Part shown: piece after piece, positions 8,674 to 17,473 of the stretch
How positions within the stretch are numbered: the stretch's first letter is position 1
Layout: each line of letters starts with the position of its first letter
Source: Caballeronia pedi
GTDB lineage: Bacteria > Pseudomonadota > Gammaproteobacteria > Burkholderiales > Burkholderiaceae
Assembly: GCF_001544915.2 (NCBI RefSeq)
Contig: NZ_FCOE02000029.1
Coordinates: 36,107 to 100,106, forward strand
Direction of reading: 5' to 3'
DNA: 64,000 nt
Notes under the pieces: generated by a model
What the model was told of the DNA's origin: nothing
Databases searched by the model: none
Seen by the model: only the letters and a program-made list of their open reading frames with translations
Made by a program: the position numbers and the translations under genes

Positions 8674-9671
8674 GCGCCGTCGCTGAAAAGAAGCCCCGCC
8701 TGACGACCTCCGCGATGATCGCGTCGATCGCGTCCGAAGGCCAGAAGACGCGCCCCGCGCCGTTCGGCCATGCGCTCGTCGCCGAAGCCGAGAAGCGCGG
8801 CAACATCGTCGGCATGACGGCCGATCTGTCGAAATATACGGACCTGCATATCTTCGGCCAGGCGTTTCCCGAGCGCCACTTTCAGATGGGCATGGCCGAG
8901 CAGCTGCTGATGGGCGCGGCGGGCGGCATGGCGAAGGAAGGCTTCATTCCGTTCGCGACGACCTACGCGGTGTTCGCGACGCGCCGCGCGTATGACTTCA
9001 TCCATCAGGTGATCGCGGAAGAGAACCTCAACGTGAAGATCTGCGCCGCGCTGCCGGGACTCACGACCGGTTACGGCCCGAGCCATCAGGCGACGGAAGA
9101 TCTCGCGCTGATGCGCGCGATTCCCGGCATGACCGTGATCGACCCGTGCGACGCGCTCGACACCGAGCAGGCGGTCGCCGCCATCGCGGCGCACGACGGC
9201 CCGGTCTACATGCGCCTCCTGCGAGGCAAAGTGCCCGCCGTGCTTGACGATTACGACTACAGCTTCGAACTCGGCAAAGCGAAGATGCTGCGCGACGGCG
9301 CGGACGTGCTGATCATCTCGTCGGGCATCATGACCATGCGCGCGCTGGAAGCCGCGCAAGCGCTCGACGACGGCTCCGCGAGCGTCGGCGTGCTGCACGT
9401 GCCGACCATCAAACCGCTCGACGAAGCCACCATCGTCGAGCAATGCAGGAAGCCGGGGCGTCTCGTGATCGTCGCGGAGAACCACAGTGTGATCGGCGGT
9501 CTCGGCGATGCCGTGACGAGCGCGCTCGTGCGTCATCGCGTGATGCCGGAGTATCGGCACGTCGCGCTGCCCGACCAGTTTCTCGATGCGGGCGCGCTGC
9601 CGACGCTGCACGACCGCTACGGCATCTCGACGATGTCCATCGTCGAGAACATCAAGACGTGGCTGAAGTGA
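8670..9671 (+). CDS. Transketolase, C-terminal (beta) subunit
   Basis: Partner of the preceding gene, 333 aa, carrying the pyrimidine-binding and C-terminal domains. FQMGMAEQLLMGAAGGMAKEG contains the conserved activating Glu, and TTGYGPSHQATEDLALMRAIPG is the typical transketolase/DXS-like stretch. It starts within the alpha-subunit stop codon (4-base overlap). The pair should assemble into one cytosolic enzyme. The neighbouring dehydrogenase starts 14 bases after its stop, so they share an operon. Confidence 0.94.
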   Translation: MSAVAEKKPRLTTSAMIASIASEGQKTRPAPFGHALVAEAEKRGNIVGMTADLSKYTDLHIFGQAFPERHFQMGMAEQLLMGAAGGMAKEGFIPFATTYAVFATRRAYDFIHQVIAEENLNVKICAALPGLTTGYGPSHQATEDLALMRAIPGMTVIDPCDALDTEQAVAAIAAHDGPVYMRLLRGKVPAVLDDYDYSFELGKAKMLRDGADVLIISSGIMTMRALEAAQALDDGSASVGVLHVPTIKPLDEATIVEQCRKPGRLVIVAENHSVIGGLGDAVTSALVRHRVMPEYRHVALPDQFLDAGALPTLHDRYGISTMSIVENIKTWLK

Positions 9672-9685
9672 GCGGAGAGAAGAGC

Positions 9686-10537
9686 ATGAACGTGACATTT
9701 GTCGGCATCGGCGCAATCGGTCTGCCGATGGCGCTGCGAATCCAGGGCGCGGGACACAGCGTGACGGGCGTCGATCTGTCGCCGCGCGCGCTCGAACTGG
9801 CGAAGCAAAGCGGCCTTCCCGCCGTCGACAGCTTCGCGGCCGCGCCCGCGCCGCGCGTCGTCATCGCGATGGTGGCGACGCCGCAGCAACTTGCATCGCT
9901 CGTGGAAAGCGTCGGCACGAAGCTCGACGGACAAACCTGGGTCGTCATGTCGACGGTCGGTCCGGACGCGGTGCGCGCGCAAGGCGAACGCCTCGCGGCA
10001 GCGGGCGCGCGCGTCGTCGATGCGCCCGTGACCGGCGGCACCGCGCGTGCAAAAACCGGGCAACTGGTGATCTTCGCGTCGGGCGACGCGCGGGACATCG
10101 ACGCCGCGCGCCCCGTGCTCGACGCAATGGGCAGCGTGCGCGTCACCGGCTCCAGGCTCGGCGACGGCCAGGCGATCAAGGTCGTCAATCAGCATCTGTG
10201 CTCGGTGCATATCGTCGCGGCGGCGGAAGCGCTGAATCTGGCGCGCTCGCTCGGCCTCGATCCGGCGGCAGTGCTCGAATTCATCGAGAAAGGCGCGGCG
10301 GGTTCGTGGATGCTGTCCGATCGCGGTCCGCGCATGCTGCAAGGCACGGACGTCGACGTGACGAGTTCGATCAACATCTTCGTGAAAGACAGCGATCTCG
10401 TGGCCGATGCCGCGAAGTCGTGCGGCGCGGACGTGCCGCTGCTGTCGACCGCGAACGCGCGCTATCGCGAAGCCGCCGATGCGGGACTCGGCCTGCGCGA
10501 CGACAGCCGCGTCATCGAAACCTGGAAGCAAGCCTGA
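9686..10537 (+). CDS. NAD(P)-dependent beta-hydroxyacid dehydrogenase (3-hydroxyisobutyrate dehydrogenase family)
   Basis: 283-aa member of the family that includes 3-hydroxyisobutyrate dehydrogenase, tartronate semialdehyde reductase and L-threonate dehydrogenase. GIGAIGLPMA is the N-terminal Rossmann motif, DAPVTGGTARAKTG the substrate loop, and the catalytic Lys lies in GDGQAIKVVNQH. ATG 9686 follows GGAGAGAAG. The operon context (transketolase, MHS symporter) fits oxidation of a sugar acid, but the OtnK/OtnC partners of the threonate pathway are not in the window. Confidence 0.92.
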   Translation: MNVTFVGIGAIGLPMALRIQGAGHSVTGVDLSPRALELAKQSGLPAVDSFAAAPAPRVVIAMVATPQQLASLVESVGTKLDGQTWVVMSTVGPDAVRAQGERLAAAGARVVDAPVTGGTARAKTGQLVIFASGDARDIDAARPVLDAMGSVRVTGSRLGDGQAIKVVNQHLCSVHIVAAAEALNLARSLGLDPAAVLEFIEKGAAGSWMLSDRGPRMLQGTDVDVTSSINIFVKDSDLVADAAKSCGADVPLLSTANARYREAADAGLGLRDDSRVIETWKQA

Positions 10538-10613
10538 GCGCTGCACACCCTTTGCCGCGTTGATAGCGCTCGTCCGAAAGCGCAACGCAAGACGTATCCG
10601 GAGACGACACAAC

Positions 10614-11921
10614 ATGAGCAGCAACAACGAAGACCGCGCAGTGAAAGTCGCCGTCGCGTCGATGATCGGCTCGGCGGTCGAGAGCTACGACTTCTTCATC
10701 TACGGCACCGCCGCGGCGGCCTGGTTCGGCAAGATCTTCTTTCACACGACCGAGCCGATCGTCGGCATTCTGGCGTCGTTCGCGACGCTCGCGATCGGCT
10801 TTCTGATGCGCCCGTTCGGCGGCTATCTCGCCGGGCATTACGGCGATCGCGTCGGCCGCAAGGCGGTGCTGTTCTGGTCGCTCATCGCGATGGGCGGCGC
10901 CACCGTGCTGATCGGTTTCCTGCCGACTTACGCGCAGGCCGGCGTGCTCGCGCCGATCCTGCTGATTCTCCTGCGCATGGTGCAGGGCATCGGCTTCGGC
11001 GCGGAATGGGGCGGCGCGGTGCTGATGGCTTGCGAGCACGCGCCGGAAAAGCGGCGCGGCTTCTTCGGCGCGGTGCCGCAGCTCGGCATTCCGCTCGGCC
11101 TGCTGCTCGCGAACGGCGCGTTCCTGTTGTCGGGCGCGCTCTTCGAAGGCGACTGGATCTGGCGCATGCCGTTTCTGATGTCCTTCGTGATGGTCGCGAT
11201 CGGCATCTTCATCCGGATGAGCGTGTCGGAATCGCCGGAATTCGAAGCCGTGAAAGCCGAGAACAAGGTGATGAAGCAGCCCGCGCTCGCAGTCATCAAG
11301 AGCGACTGGCGCAGCATCCTGAAGATCATCGGCCTGCGCATGGCGGAAACGGGCGGCTACTACATCACGACGAGCTTCATGCTGTCGTATGTCACGCTCG
11401 CGCATATTTCCACCACGCGTCATGTCCTGTGGGGCACGTTGATTGGCTCCGCGCTCGGTCTCGCGAGCCATCTGATCTACGGCGCGCTGAGCGACAGGAT
11501 CGGACGCCGTCCGGTGTTCATGATGGGCGCGCTCTTCACCATCGCGTTCGGCGTGCCGATGTTCATGCTGATCAACACCGGCGCGCTCATCATGGTGATC
11601 GTCGCGGTCGCGCTGTCCCTGCTCTTCAGTCACGATCCGATCTTCGCGGTCGAAGCAAGCTGGTTCTCCGAGCAGTTTCCCGCCAACGTGCGCTCGTCGG
11701 GGATTTCGCTCGGCTATAACGGCGCATCGGTGATCGCGGGTCTGTTGCCGATCATCGCGACCGGGATGTATGGCGCGTTCGGCTGGATCGGACCGGCGCT
11801 GATGTTTTCTTCGCTCGGGATCGTCTCGTCATGCTGCGCGCTGGCGATGAAGGAAACCGCGCCCGCCGTGCTCGAAAGGCGCCAGCCGCAGCAGAGCGCG
11901 GAACGACGTTACGCTGCGTGA
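10614..11921 (+). CDS. MFS transporter, metabolite:H+ symporter (MHS) family
   Basis: Inner-membrane proton symporter, 435 aa, about 12 helices. The opening SMIGSAVESYDFFIYGTAAA is the MHS hallmark (the family of KgtP, ProP and ShiA), followed by MRPFGGYLAGHYGDRVGRK, the MFS loop 2-3 motif, and RMVQGIGFGAEWGGA. ATG 10614 has CCGGAG upstream. It closes the split-transketolase operon and probably imports the hydroxyacid that the operon degrades, an alternative to the TRAP importer of the first operon. Confidence 0.93.
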   Translation: MSSNNEDRAVKVAVASMIGSAVESYDFFIYGTAAAAWFGKIFFHTTEPIVGILASFATLAIGFLMRPFGGYLAGHYGDRVGRKAVLFWSLIAMGGATVLIGFLPTYAQAGVLAPILLILLRMVQGIGFGAEWGGAVLMACEHAPEKRRGFFGAVPQLGIPLGLLLANGAFLLSGALFEGDWIWRMPFLMSFVMVAIGIFIRMSVSESPEFEAVKAENKVMKQPALAVIKSDWRSILKIIGLRMAETGGYYITTSFMLSYVTLAHISTTRHVLWGTLIGSALGLASHLIYGALSDRIGRRPVFMMGALFTIAFGVPMFMLINTGALIMVIVAVALSLLFSHDPIFAVEASWFSEQFPANVRSSGISLGYNGASVIAGLLPIIATGMYGAFGWIGPALMFSSLGIVSSCCALAMKETAPAVLERRQPQQSAERRYAA

Positions 11922-11941
11922 AAATCGCTTCGACGACGGCA

Positions 11942-12688
11942 TCAGAACGGACTGATGCCCGACATACCCCCGTCGACAGCAAGGTCCGCGCCGGTCATGT
12001 AGCGCGATGCATCGGACGCCAGGAAAAGCATGGCGGCGGCGATTTCGGCGGGTTCGGCCGGCCGTTTCATCGGAATCACGTTCGACCAGTCCAGCAGTTG
12101 CGCTTCCGACATGCCCAGGCTGTCGAAAATCGGCGTATTGGCCACGCCTGGTGAAATGCTGTTGACGCGTATGCCGGATTCGACGAACTCTGCCGCGAAA
12201 CTCTTTGCAAGCGACACGACGGCCGCCTTCGACGCGCAGTATGCCGAGAAGTTTTTCGTGCCCTGACCGGCCGCAAGCGACGCAACGAGAATGATCGATG
12301 CCGGACGCGCGAGATAGGGCAGCGCCTCGCGCACGGTGACATAGACGCCGCCGACGTTGGTGTCGAACACATCGGAAAATTGCTCCAGCGATGTATCGCG
12401 CACCGGCGTTTGCCGGGAAATACCGGCATTGGCGACCAACACGTTCACCTTGCACTGGAAGTGGTCGGCGGCGTGCTCATAGAGCCGTTTCATATCGTTC
12501 GTGCTGGCGGCGTTCGCAACGACAGGCAGCGCGTTTTCGCCGAGCTTCTCTGCGGCGCGTCGCAGTTTCTCCGCATCACGCCCGCTGATCACCACGCGCG
12601 CGCCTTCGGACACGAATCGTTCGGCGGCGGCAAGGCCTATGCCACTGCTGCCGCCGGTTACTACCGCGAGTGTGTCTTTCAATAGCAT
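11942..12688 (-). CDS. SDR-family oxidoreductase
   Basis: Complete classical SDR of 248 aa. TGGSSGIG binds the cofactor, NAGIS is the central-sheet motif, and YCASKAA holds the catalytic Tyr and Lys. The C-terminus (MTGADLAVDGGMSG) is the normal SDR ending. It converges with the MHS symporter gene and stands alone, about 35 bases from the cupin gene on the same strand, so those two may be cotranscribed. Substrate unknown. Confidence 0.93.
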   Translation of the reverse strand: MLLKDTLAVVTGGSSGIGLAAAERFVSEGARVVISGRDAEKLRRAAEKLGENALPVVANAASTNDMKRLYEHAADHFQCKVNVLVANAGISRQTPVRDTSLEQFSDVFDTNVGGVYVTVREALPYLARPASIILVASLAAGQGTKNFSAYCASKAAVVSLAKSFAAEFVESGIRVNSISPGVANTPIFDSLGMSEAQLLDWSNVIPMKRPAEPAEIAAAMLFLASDASRYMTGADLAVDGGMSGISPF

Positions 12689-12723
12689 CGTGTTGTCTCC
12701 GCATGTCGACGGCCGATTTCAGG

Positions 12724-13125
12724 CTAGTGCGCCGGCACGACCAGCGGTTCGCCCTTTTTTACGATGTACGTCGCCAGTTCGGATGCATTGCCGTCGCCGA
12801 CATTTCTTGCCGAGTGAACGGTCCCCGCTGGAATGAAGAGCGCGTCGCCGGCCTTCAGGGTCACGGGCGGCCGCCCATCGAGCCGATACTCCAGGGTGCC
12901 TTGCAGTACATAGGCGATCTCTTCACCGGGATGCGAATGTCTGGCGGCAAACGCACCGGGATCGAAGTCGACCTTGACCTGTATGCCTTCACGACCCGGC
13001 GCGCTCAAGTCCTGCTTGACGAGGTCCGTGCGATGGATTCCAGTCGACTGCGCATTCGCCGGCTGCAGGGACGACCCAGCCGCCGCGACCCATAGCGCCA
13101 TAGCGATTCCTGAGATCAGTTTCAT
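12724..13125 (-). CDS. Secreted cupin-domain protein
   Basis: 133-aa single-domain cupin with an N-terminal signal peptide (MKLISGIAMALWVAAAG...ANA). The two cupin motifs are present: HSHPGEEIAYVLQG (metal-binding His, His, Glu) and FIPAGTVHSARN (His). ATG 13125 has AAGGAG at the right distance; a TTG two codons earlier overlaps that site. It is probably a periplasmic metal-binding protein or small enzyme. Its weak linkage to the SDR gives no further clue. Confidence 0.88.
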   Translation of the reverse strand: MKLISGIAMALWVAAAGSSLQPANAQSTGIHRTDLVKQDLSAPGREGIQVKVDFDPGAFAARHSHPGEEIAYVLQGTLEYRLDGRPPVTLKAGDALFIPAGTVHSARNVGDGNASELATYIVKKGEPLVVPAH

Positions 13126-13208
13126 CGTCAACTCCTTGAGCGTCAGCCGGGCGACCGAAAGAAATACGCTAATGGACTCGGCAAATACTACGCATTGCCG
13201 GCGTTCTA

Positions 13209-14336
13209 CTATGCGCCAAAAACGTAGCGGCTTCCCGTGTATGAACGAATGAACTTCTCGGGCATTTCTTTCTGCACGATCTGGATGAACGTTTCTCCGG
13301 AGCAGTGCATCGGAATGATGTAGTCAGGGTCGACGTCCTTCAACGCAGCGACGGTTTGCCTGACGTACTCTTCCTTTTGCGGCGCCAGATGAAATCCTCC
13401 CGCCACCGCATGCACTTTCTCGACGCCGGAAACCTCCATCGCGCGCCGGACCGTGTTGATCACGCCGCGATGGCTACACGAGGTGATCACCACCAGACCG
13501 CGCCCCTTCACGTTGAAGCATGTCGCTAACTCATGCTGGAAATCATCGGGGATGACCTGCACGCTTTGCTTTTCGGTCGCGAGCTTGTCCGGAAAGCAGC
13601 CGATGCCATCCTTGATGCCCACATGCATGCGGCTCGGCGACATCACCTGTTCGAACGATGCGGTCGGTATCCTTCCCGTCGTGAAGCCGTGATCGGCGAT
13701 GATCGACGGCGCTTCAGTGCTGAAGACCCTGATCCTGGCGCCTGTCAATGCGCGACGATCGATCGCGCCGAAATCTTCGATCTTGCCGGCCGTCCACTCG
13801 CGCGTGCAGAACGCCTCTTCGCCGCCCAGATACAACGGCAGGTCGGGTCGAAGCCTGCGCTGGTTGTGCTGTAGAAATCCCGCGAGTCCACCGAAATGGT
13901 CGTAATGACCGTGGCTCAGAACGAGTGCATCGAGTTGTTCCGGGGCAATGCCCAGCATGGACAGGTTGTTCTCCAGCGTCTCCGACGTGAATCCGAAATC
14001 GATCAGCATGTTGCGCGTCTCGCCATTGCCGTTCGATTCGACGTGCATGGACAAGCCAAACTCGCCCAGCAACGATTTGCCTGCGGGCGGCATGCCGAAG
14101 CGCGTCACTTCGACGTTGCCTGTCCTCCCGCTCGGCGCGATCGCCAGCTGATAGCTATCCGTGACCACCCGCAGCGCAACGCGGTCGACCGTGGGTACGT
14201 CGCCCGCGAGAGGCTGGGCTTTGGCGACGGATGAAGACGTCAGGAGTGTGCCGATGAGTGCGCTGAAAGTCGCTGACGCACTACAGCACAGGAACATGCG
14301 ACGAGACGGCCCGTGAGTATGCATGCATTGCGGCAT
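13209..14336 (-). CDS. Exported metallo-beta-lactamase-fold hydrolase
   Basis: 375-aa MBL-fold protein with the metal motif LSHGHYDHFGG and later His-containing segments (SCSHRG, PMHCSGE). The arrangement resembles the group annotated as dihydropterin-aminobenzene-phosphate synthase-like. An N-terminal signal begins SRRMFLCCSASATFSAL and ends SSVAKA, with a basic RR pair, so it is probably exported, possibly via Tat. ATG 14336 is supported by GGGGAGGTC just upstream; the longer frame to 14411 lacks a comparable site. Function unknown; its divergent neighbour is a secreted protein of unknown role. Confidence 0.88.
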   Translation of the reverse strand: MPQCMHTHGPSRRMFLCCSASATFSALIGTLLTSSSVAKAQPLAGDVPTVDRVALRVVTDSYQLAIAPSGRTGNVEVTRFGMPPAGKSLLGEFGLSMHVESNGNGETRNMLIDFGFTSETLENNLSMLGIAPEQLDALVLSHGHYDHFGGLAGFLQHNQRRLRPDLPLYLGGEEAFCTREWTAGKIEDFGAIDRRALTGARIRVFSTEAPSIIADHGFTTGRIPTASFEQVMSPSRMHVGIKDGIGCFPDKLATEKQSVQVIPDDFQHELATCFNVKGRGLVVITSCSHRGVINTVRRAMEVSGVEKVHAVAGGFHLAPQKEEYVRQTVAALKDVDPDYIIPMHCSGETFIQIVQKEMPEKFIRSYTGSRYVFGA

Positions 14337-14432
14337 GATGACCTCCCCAGAGCAAATGCCACACTCGCGCACGCCCCGCCCCGGCACGACGTCAAGTGAA
14401 TGCGTGCGCACTTCGAACTTAGGCCGTTCGAT

Positions 14433-14444
14433 TGGACTAGTCCA
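14433..14444. promoter_or_regulatory. 12-bp perfect palindrome in a divergent promoter region
   Basis: TGGACTAGTCCA lies in the 269-base gap between the MBL-fold gene (start 14336, - strand) and the secreted unknown (start 14606, + strand). A perfect palindrome here is a reasonable operator candidate for a dimeric regulator, but no regulator gene is adjacent. The remainder of the gap shows nothing else I can assign. Confidence 0.35.
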
Positions 14445-14605
14445 GACTCTGTCAGCCGCATTCAGAACGCGCGACGGACGTTCGTGCCAAACCGCTCGTT
14501 TTGCGATCCAGAAATCTCACGCACGATCGGACTGATACGCGCTCACCTTGCAGTTTGCCATCGGTGTACTAACGTTTTGTTTGGAACACGTCGATGGAGG
14601 TTGCC

Positions 14606-15400
14606 ATGCGAGCGATAACGATTCTTCTGGCCCTGTTGGTCATTCCCGCCCTCGCACTGGCCGACGCCGTGAGCACCTCGAACAACAACTCGACGCTCAC
14701 CGTCACGCGCGACGACCCCATCTACAACCTCAACCTGCCGAGCGATCCCGTGCAGCTCGTCAGAACGCTCGAATGGAACGTCGACGGCCGGCGAATCCTG
14801 ATCTATCCATCCGGCCCTTCGACTTTTATCGACCTCGGACACATGCACGCAGACGCGCATGTCACGACCAATCAGATACACGCGCAAGGCCCGATTCTGG
14901 GTTACGGCACAGGCGCGCTGTCAGGCACGGTGCTGGGCGGCATCGTCTATACCGTCGACGGCGACACCGCGGGAACGCTCAAATCCCGCCTGACCGAAAA
15001 GGTCGACATCCAGAACAAGAGCGATGCGCCCGTGCAGTTGTGGATGAGCGGTCTCGGCTATAAGCCGAGTCAGTCGAATCTCGAAGTGCCGGATTACAGC
15101 GGACTCGATATCGTCGGCACGACGGTGGCCGTCATCACGAATCGTTCGATCACGGAAATTCTGCCAGCGCCGCAGAACTCGTTCGGCGAGGTTACGATTT
15201 TTCCCATCGTCAATTTTGTGGGCTTCAATCCGCTGATCAACCAGAGCGTGACGATACCGCCCGGCGCGACCTTGTCGATGATCAGCGAGATCAAGGTGTC
15301 GCGCACGTCGAGCCAGATTCAGCAGTTCCTGCGTGAAAACGCGCCGAGTCGCTTCCAGGACTCACCCTTGCTGAATAACCCGTTCATACGCGTGCCCTGA
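14606..15400 (+). CDS. Secreted protein of unknown function
   Basis: 264 aa with a clear Sec signal peptide (RAITILLALLVIPALALA, cleavage after ALADA). The mature part is rich in Thr, Ser, Asn and Val with alternating hydrophobics, suggesting a beta-rich fold, and has no cysteine. GGAGG at 14596-14600 places the start at ATG 14606, not at the ATG four codons earlier, which overlaps that site. I do not recognise the family. It ends 7 bases before the convergent DUF4148 gene. Confidence 0.85.
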   Translation: MRAITILLALLVIPALALADAVSTSNNNSTLTVTRDDPIYNLNLPSDPVQLVRTLEWNVDGRRILIYPSGPSTFIDLGHMHADAHVTTNQIHAQGPILGYGTGALSGTVLGGIVYTVDGDTAGTLKSRLTEKVDIQNKSDAPVQLWMSGLGYKPSQSNLEVPDYSGLDIVGTTVAVITNRSITEILPAPQNSFGEVTIFPIVNFVGFNPLINQSVTIPPGATLSMISEIKVSRTSSQIQQFLRENAPSRFQDSPLLNNPFIRVP

Positions 15401-15407
15401 GCGGCCG

Positions 15408-15671
15408 CTATCGGGCGATATCACCGGGCTGTGACGTACGGCCGGATGCTTTCGCCGCGGCCGCCTTCTGCGATGCCAGCCGGAATTTCGCCGCCTGTAC
15501 TTCGCCATCCGGGAAGTCGGCCCATGCGGTCGGACTGTAGCCGGACTTTTCGGCCTGAACGAGATCCGCGCGGACTTGCGCGCGTGTGAGTGACTGGCCG
15601 TCTCCCTGAGCGAAGGAAATGACCGGTGCGGCAAGGACCAACGCAACGACTGCTTCGACGAACGCTTTCAT
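15408..15671 (-). CDS. DUF4148 small exported protein
   Basis: 87 aa with a signal peptide (AFVEAVVALVLAAPVISFAQ) and the DUF4148 core: LTRAQVRADLVQAEKSGY followed by a short Gln/Ala-rich tail. DUF4148 proteins are numerous in Burkholderia and relatives, which supports the taxonomic assignment; their function is unknown. GGAGG precedes ATG 15671. Confidence 0.9.
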   Translation of the reverse strand: MKAFVEAVVALVLAAPVISFAQGDGQSLTRAQVRADLVQAEKSGYSPTAWADFPDGEVQAAKFRLASQKAAAAKASGRTSQPGDIAR

Positions 15672-15766
15672 GGCAGCGCCTCCCAGTATTCCTCCAAAAA
15701 GGATACTAGGGGAAAACGCCTAGTTATCAAGCCATGTCGAGTGTGCGTCGCAACAATTCAGGGATG

Positions 15767-16003
15767 CTATGTTCTGAACAATCTCGTCGCGGGCGGGAAG
15801 GTCGCGGGTGGATAGATGCACCATGACCCATCGCCATGGCGGAAGAAGACGATCGCGAACGCAGCGGACGAGCGCGCGACTTCGATACGCACGACGCGCC
15901 AGGGCATGCGTTGCGAGCGAGCCGGTCTGCTGACGCGCATGCTCTCGACGGCGCCGAGCCAGTCGTGCACGAGATAACGAAGCGACGTGGTCTGCTGTCT
16001 CAT
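15767..16003 (-). CDS. Small hypothetical protein, translationally coupled
   Basis: 78 aa, unrecognised function. The sequence has a coherent feel (LRYLVHDWLGAVESMRV, then FAIVFFRHGDGSWCIYPP) with predicted beta strands, and resembles small conserved Burkholderiaceae proteins I have a general memory of but cannot name. Its ATG overlaps the stop of a 38-codon ORF upstream (ATGA), which supports real translation of both. It has only a weak ribosome site of its own. Confidence 0.6.
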   Translation of the reverse strand: MRQQTTSLRYLVHDWLGAVESMRVSRPARSQRMPWRVVRIEVARSSAAFAIVFFRHGDGSWCIYPPATFPPATRLFRT

Positions 16004-16116
16004 GACCGTCTCGCGCTACGCTGGTCGCCGCTCAAATCGACGAAGCCGTGGATGTCGTTCAACACTTCAAGCGATGACTTGCATCGCCGCAGCAGGTTCA
16101 AGGTCCAGACTCGCAT
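16000..16116 (-). CDS. 38-aa ORF upstream of and coupled to the 78-aa gene
   Basis: MRVWTLNLLRRCKSS begins the product. CGGAG lies 7 bases upstream of ATG 16116, and the stop overlaps the next start by 4 bases. It may be a leader peptide or a genuine small protein. Not recognised. Upstream, 16117-16213 separates it from the end of the MFS gene and shows no feature I can assign. Confidence 0.5.
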   Translation of the reverse strand: MRVWTLNLLRRCKSSLEVLNDIHGFVDLSGDQRSARRS

Positions 16117-16213
16117 GATCAACTCCGGGAAGGCTTATCGTCATCATCGGGGTCATCGGTGGTTCGGTCCATTGAGATCAATTGCCGATGCCTTAACGAA
16201 ACCCTCAAGTCAT

Positions 16214-17464
16214 TCAATGCAACGCATCGCGTCTCGCGAGCGGCTTGAAGAGGCGACTCCATGCGAGGCTGACAAGTATCGTCGCGCAGCCTCCGACGAC
16301 CACCGAACCCACGACGCCGAAAGACGCAGCCGTCAGGCCGGATTCGAATTCGCCGAGTTGATTGCTCGCGCCGATGAACAGCGTGTTCACCGCGGCGACG
16401 CGTCCACGCATGCGATCCGGCGTTTCCAGTTGAACCAGCGTTTGCCTCACGATCACGCTGATCGTGTCGGCCCCGCCCGAAATCGCCAGCAACAACAGCG
16501 AGACCGAAAACGACCGCGACAGCCCGAAGCCGACGATGGCGCAACCGTAAATGGCGACGGCGACCAGCAGCTTCTTGCCGACTCCGCTGATGATCGAACG
16601 TCGGGAGAGAAAGAGACCGACGCATAGCGCGCCCACCGCCGGCGCGGAGCGCAGCAACCCGAGGCCTTGCGGCCCGACATGCAGAATCTGTTTCGCGTAG
16701 ACCGGCAGCAACGCGGTAGCGCCACCGAACAGCACCGCGAACAGATCGAGCGAGATGCCGCCGAGCAACAGCGGATTGCCCCAGATGAAGCGCAGTCCCG
16801 CGAGAATCGTATTCGCCGTGACAGGTTCACGCGGCGGCGGAACGTAGTCGTAACGGACCCATGCGTACATCACGGCGCTGACGCAGAAGAGCACTGCGCT
16901 CGTCAGATAGACCGCGATGACGCTGACCGCAAACAGCATCCCGCCGATCGCGGGACCGGCGATGACGGAAATCTGCTGGACCACGGTGCCGAGCGCCATC
17001 GATCGCGCGAGCAGTTTCTGCGGAACGAGCATCGGCAGGAGCGCCTGCTGGCCCGCCATCTGAAACGGCCGGATCGCACCGAGCGCGAGCGACAGTCCGA
17101 GCAGCACGTCGCGCGTCATGCTGTGGCCGACCGTGGCGATGACGAGCAACGCCGCGATGACGGCCTGCACCGCGAGACAGGCCGCGACCATGCGTCCGCG
17201 ATGCATCCGGTCGGCGCAATGACCGGCGACGAGCGTCGTGGCGAGCCCCGGAACGAACTGAAAGAGCCCGACCAGACCGAGGTCCCACGCGCTCGACGTC
17301 AGGTCGTACATGTGCCAGCTGATCGCCAGCATCAGCATCTGCTGGGCCGAAATCGACCCGAAGCGAGCGATGAGAAATCGCCTCAGCGGCGCGTGGCGAA
17401 GCAGCGAGGTTTCATCGGTACGCGCCTCCACGGACGACGACGACGAATCGCGTGAAGGCGTCAT
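16214..17464 (-). CDS. MFS transporter (EntS/multidrug-exporter-like)
   Basis: 416 aa, about 12 helices, resembling the EntS/DHA3-type exporters: LRRFLIARFGSISAQQMLMLAISWHMYDLT at the start, then the loop motif HCADRMHRGR. ATG 17464 lies 10 bases after the stop of the upstream gene, so it is the distal gene of the aromatic-acid array. In that position it could export a pathway intermediate or be an alternative importer; the direction cannot be read from sequence. Confidence 0.9.
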   Translation of the reverse strand: MTPSRDSSSSSVEARTDETSLLRHAPLRRFLIARFGSISAQQMLMLAISWHMYDLTSSAWDLGLVGLFQFVPGLATTLVAGHCADRMHRGRMVAACLAVQAVIAALLVIATVGHSMTRDVLLGLSLALGAIRPFQMAGQQALLPMLVPQKLLARSMALGTVVQQISVIAGPAIGGMLFAVSVIAVYLTSAVLFCVSAVMYAWVRYDYVPPPREPVTANTILAGLRFIWGNPLLLGGISLDLFAVLFGGATALLPVYAKQILHVGPQGLGLLRSAPAVGALCVGLFLSRRSIISGVGKKLLVAVAIYGCAIVGFGLSRSFSVSLLLLAISGGADTISVIVRQTLVQLETPDRMRGRVAAVNTLFIGASNQLGEFESGLTAASFGVVGSVVVGGCATILVSLAWSRLFKPLARRDALH

Positions 17465-17473
17465 TCCGGGCGC

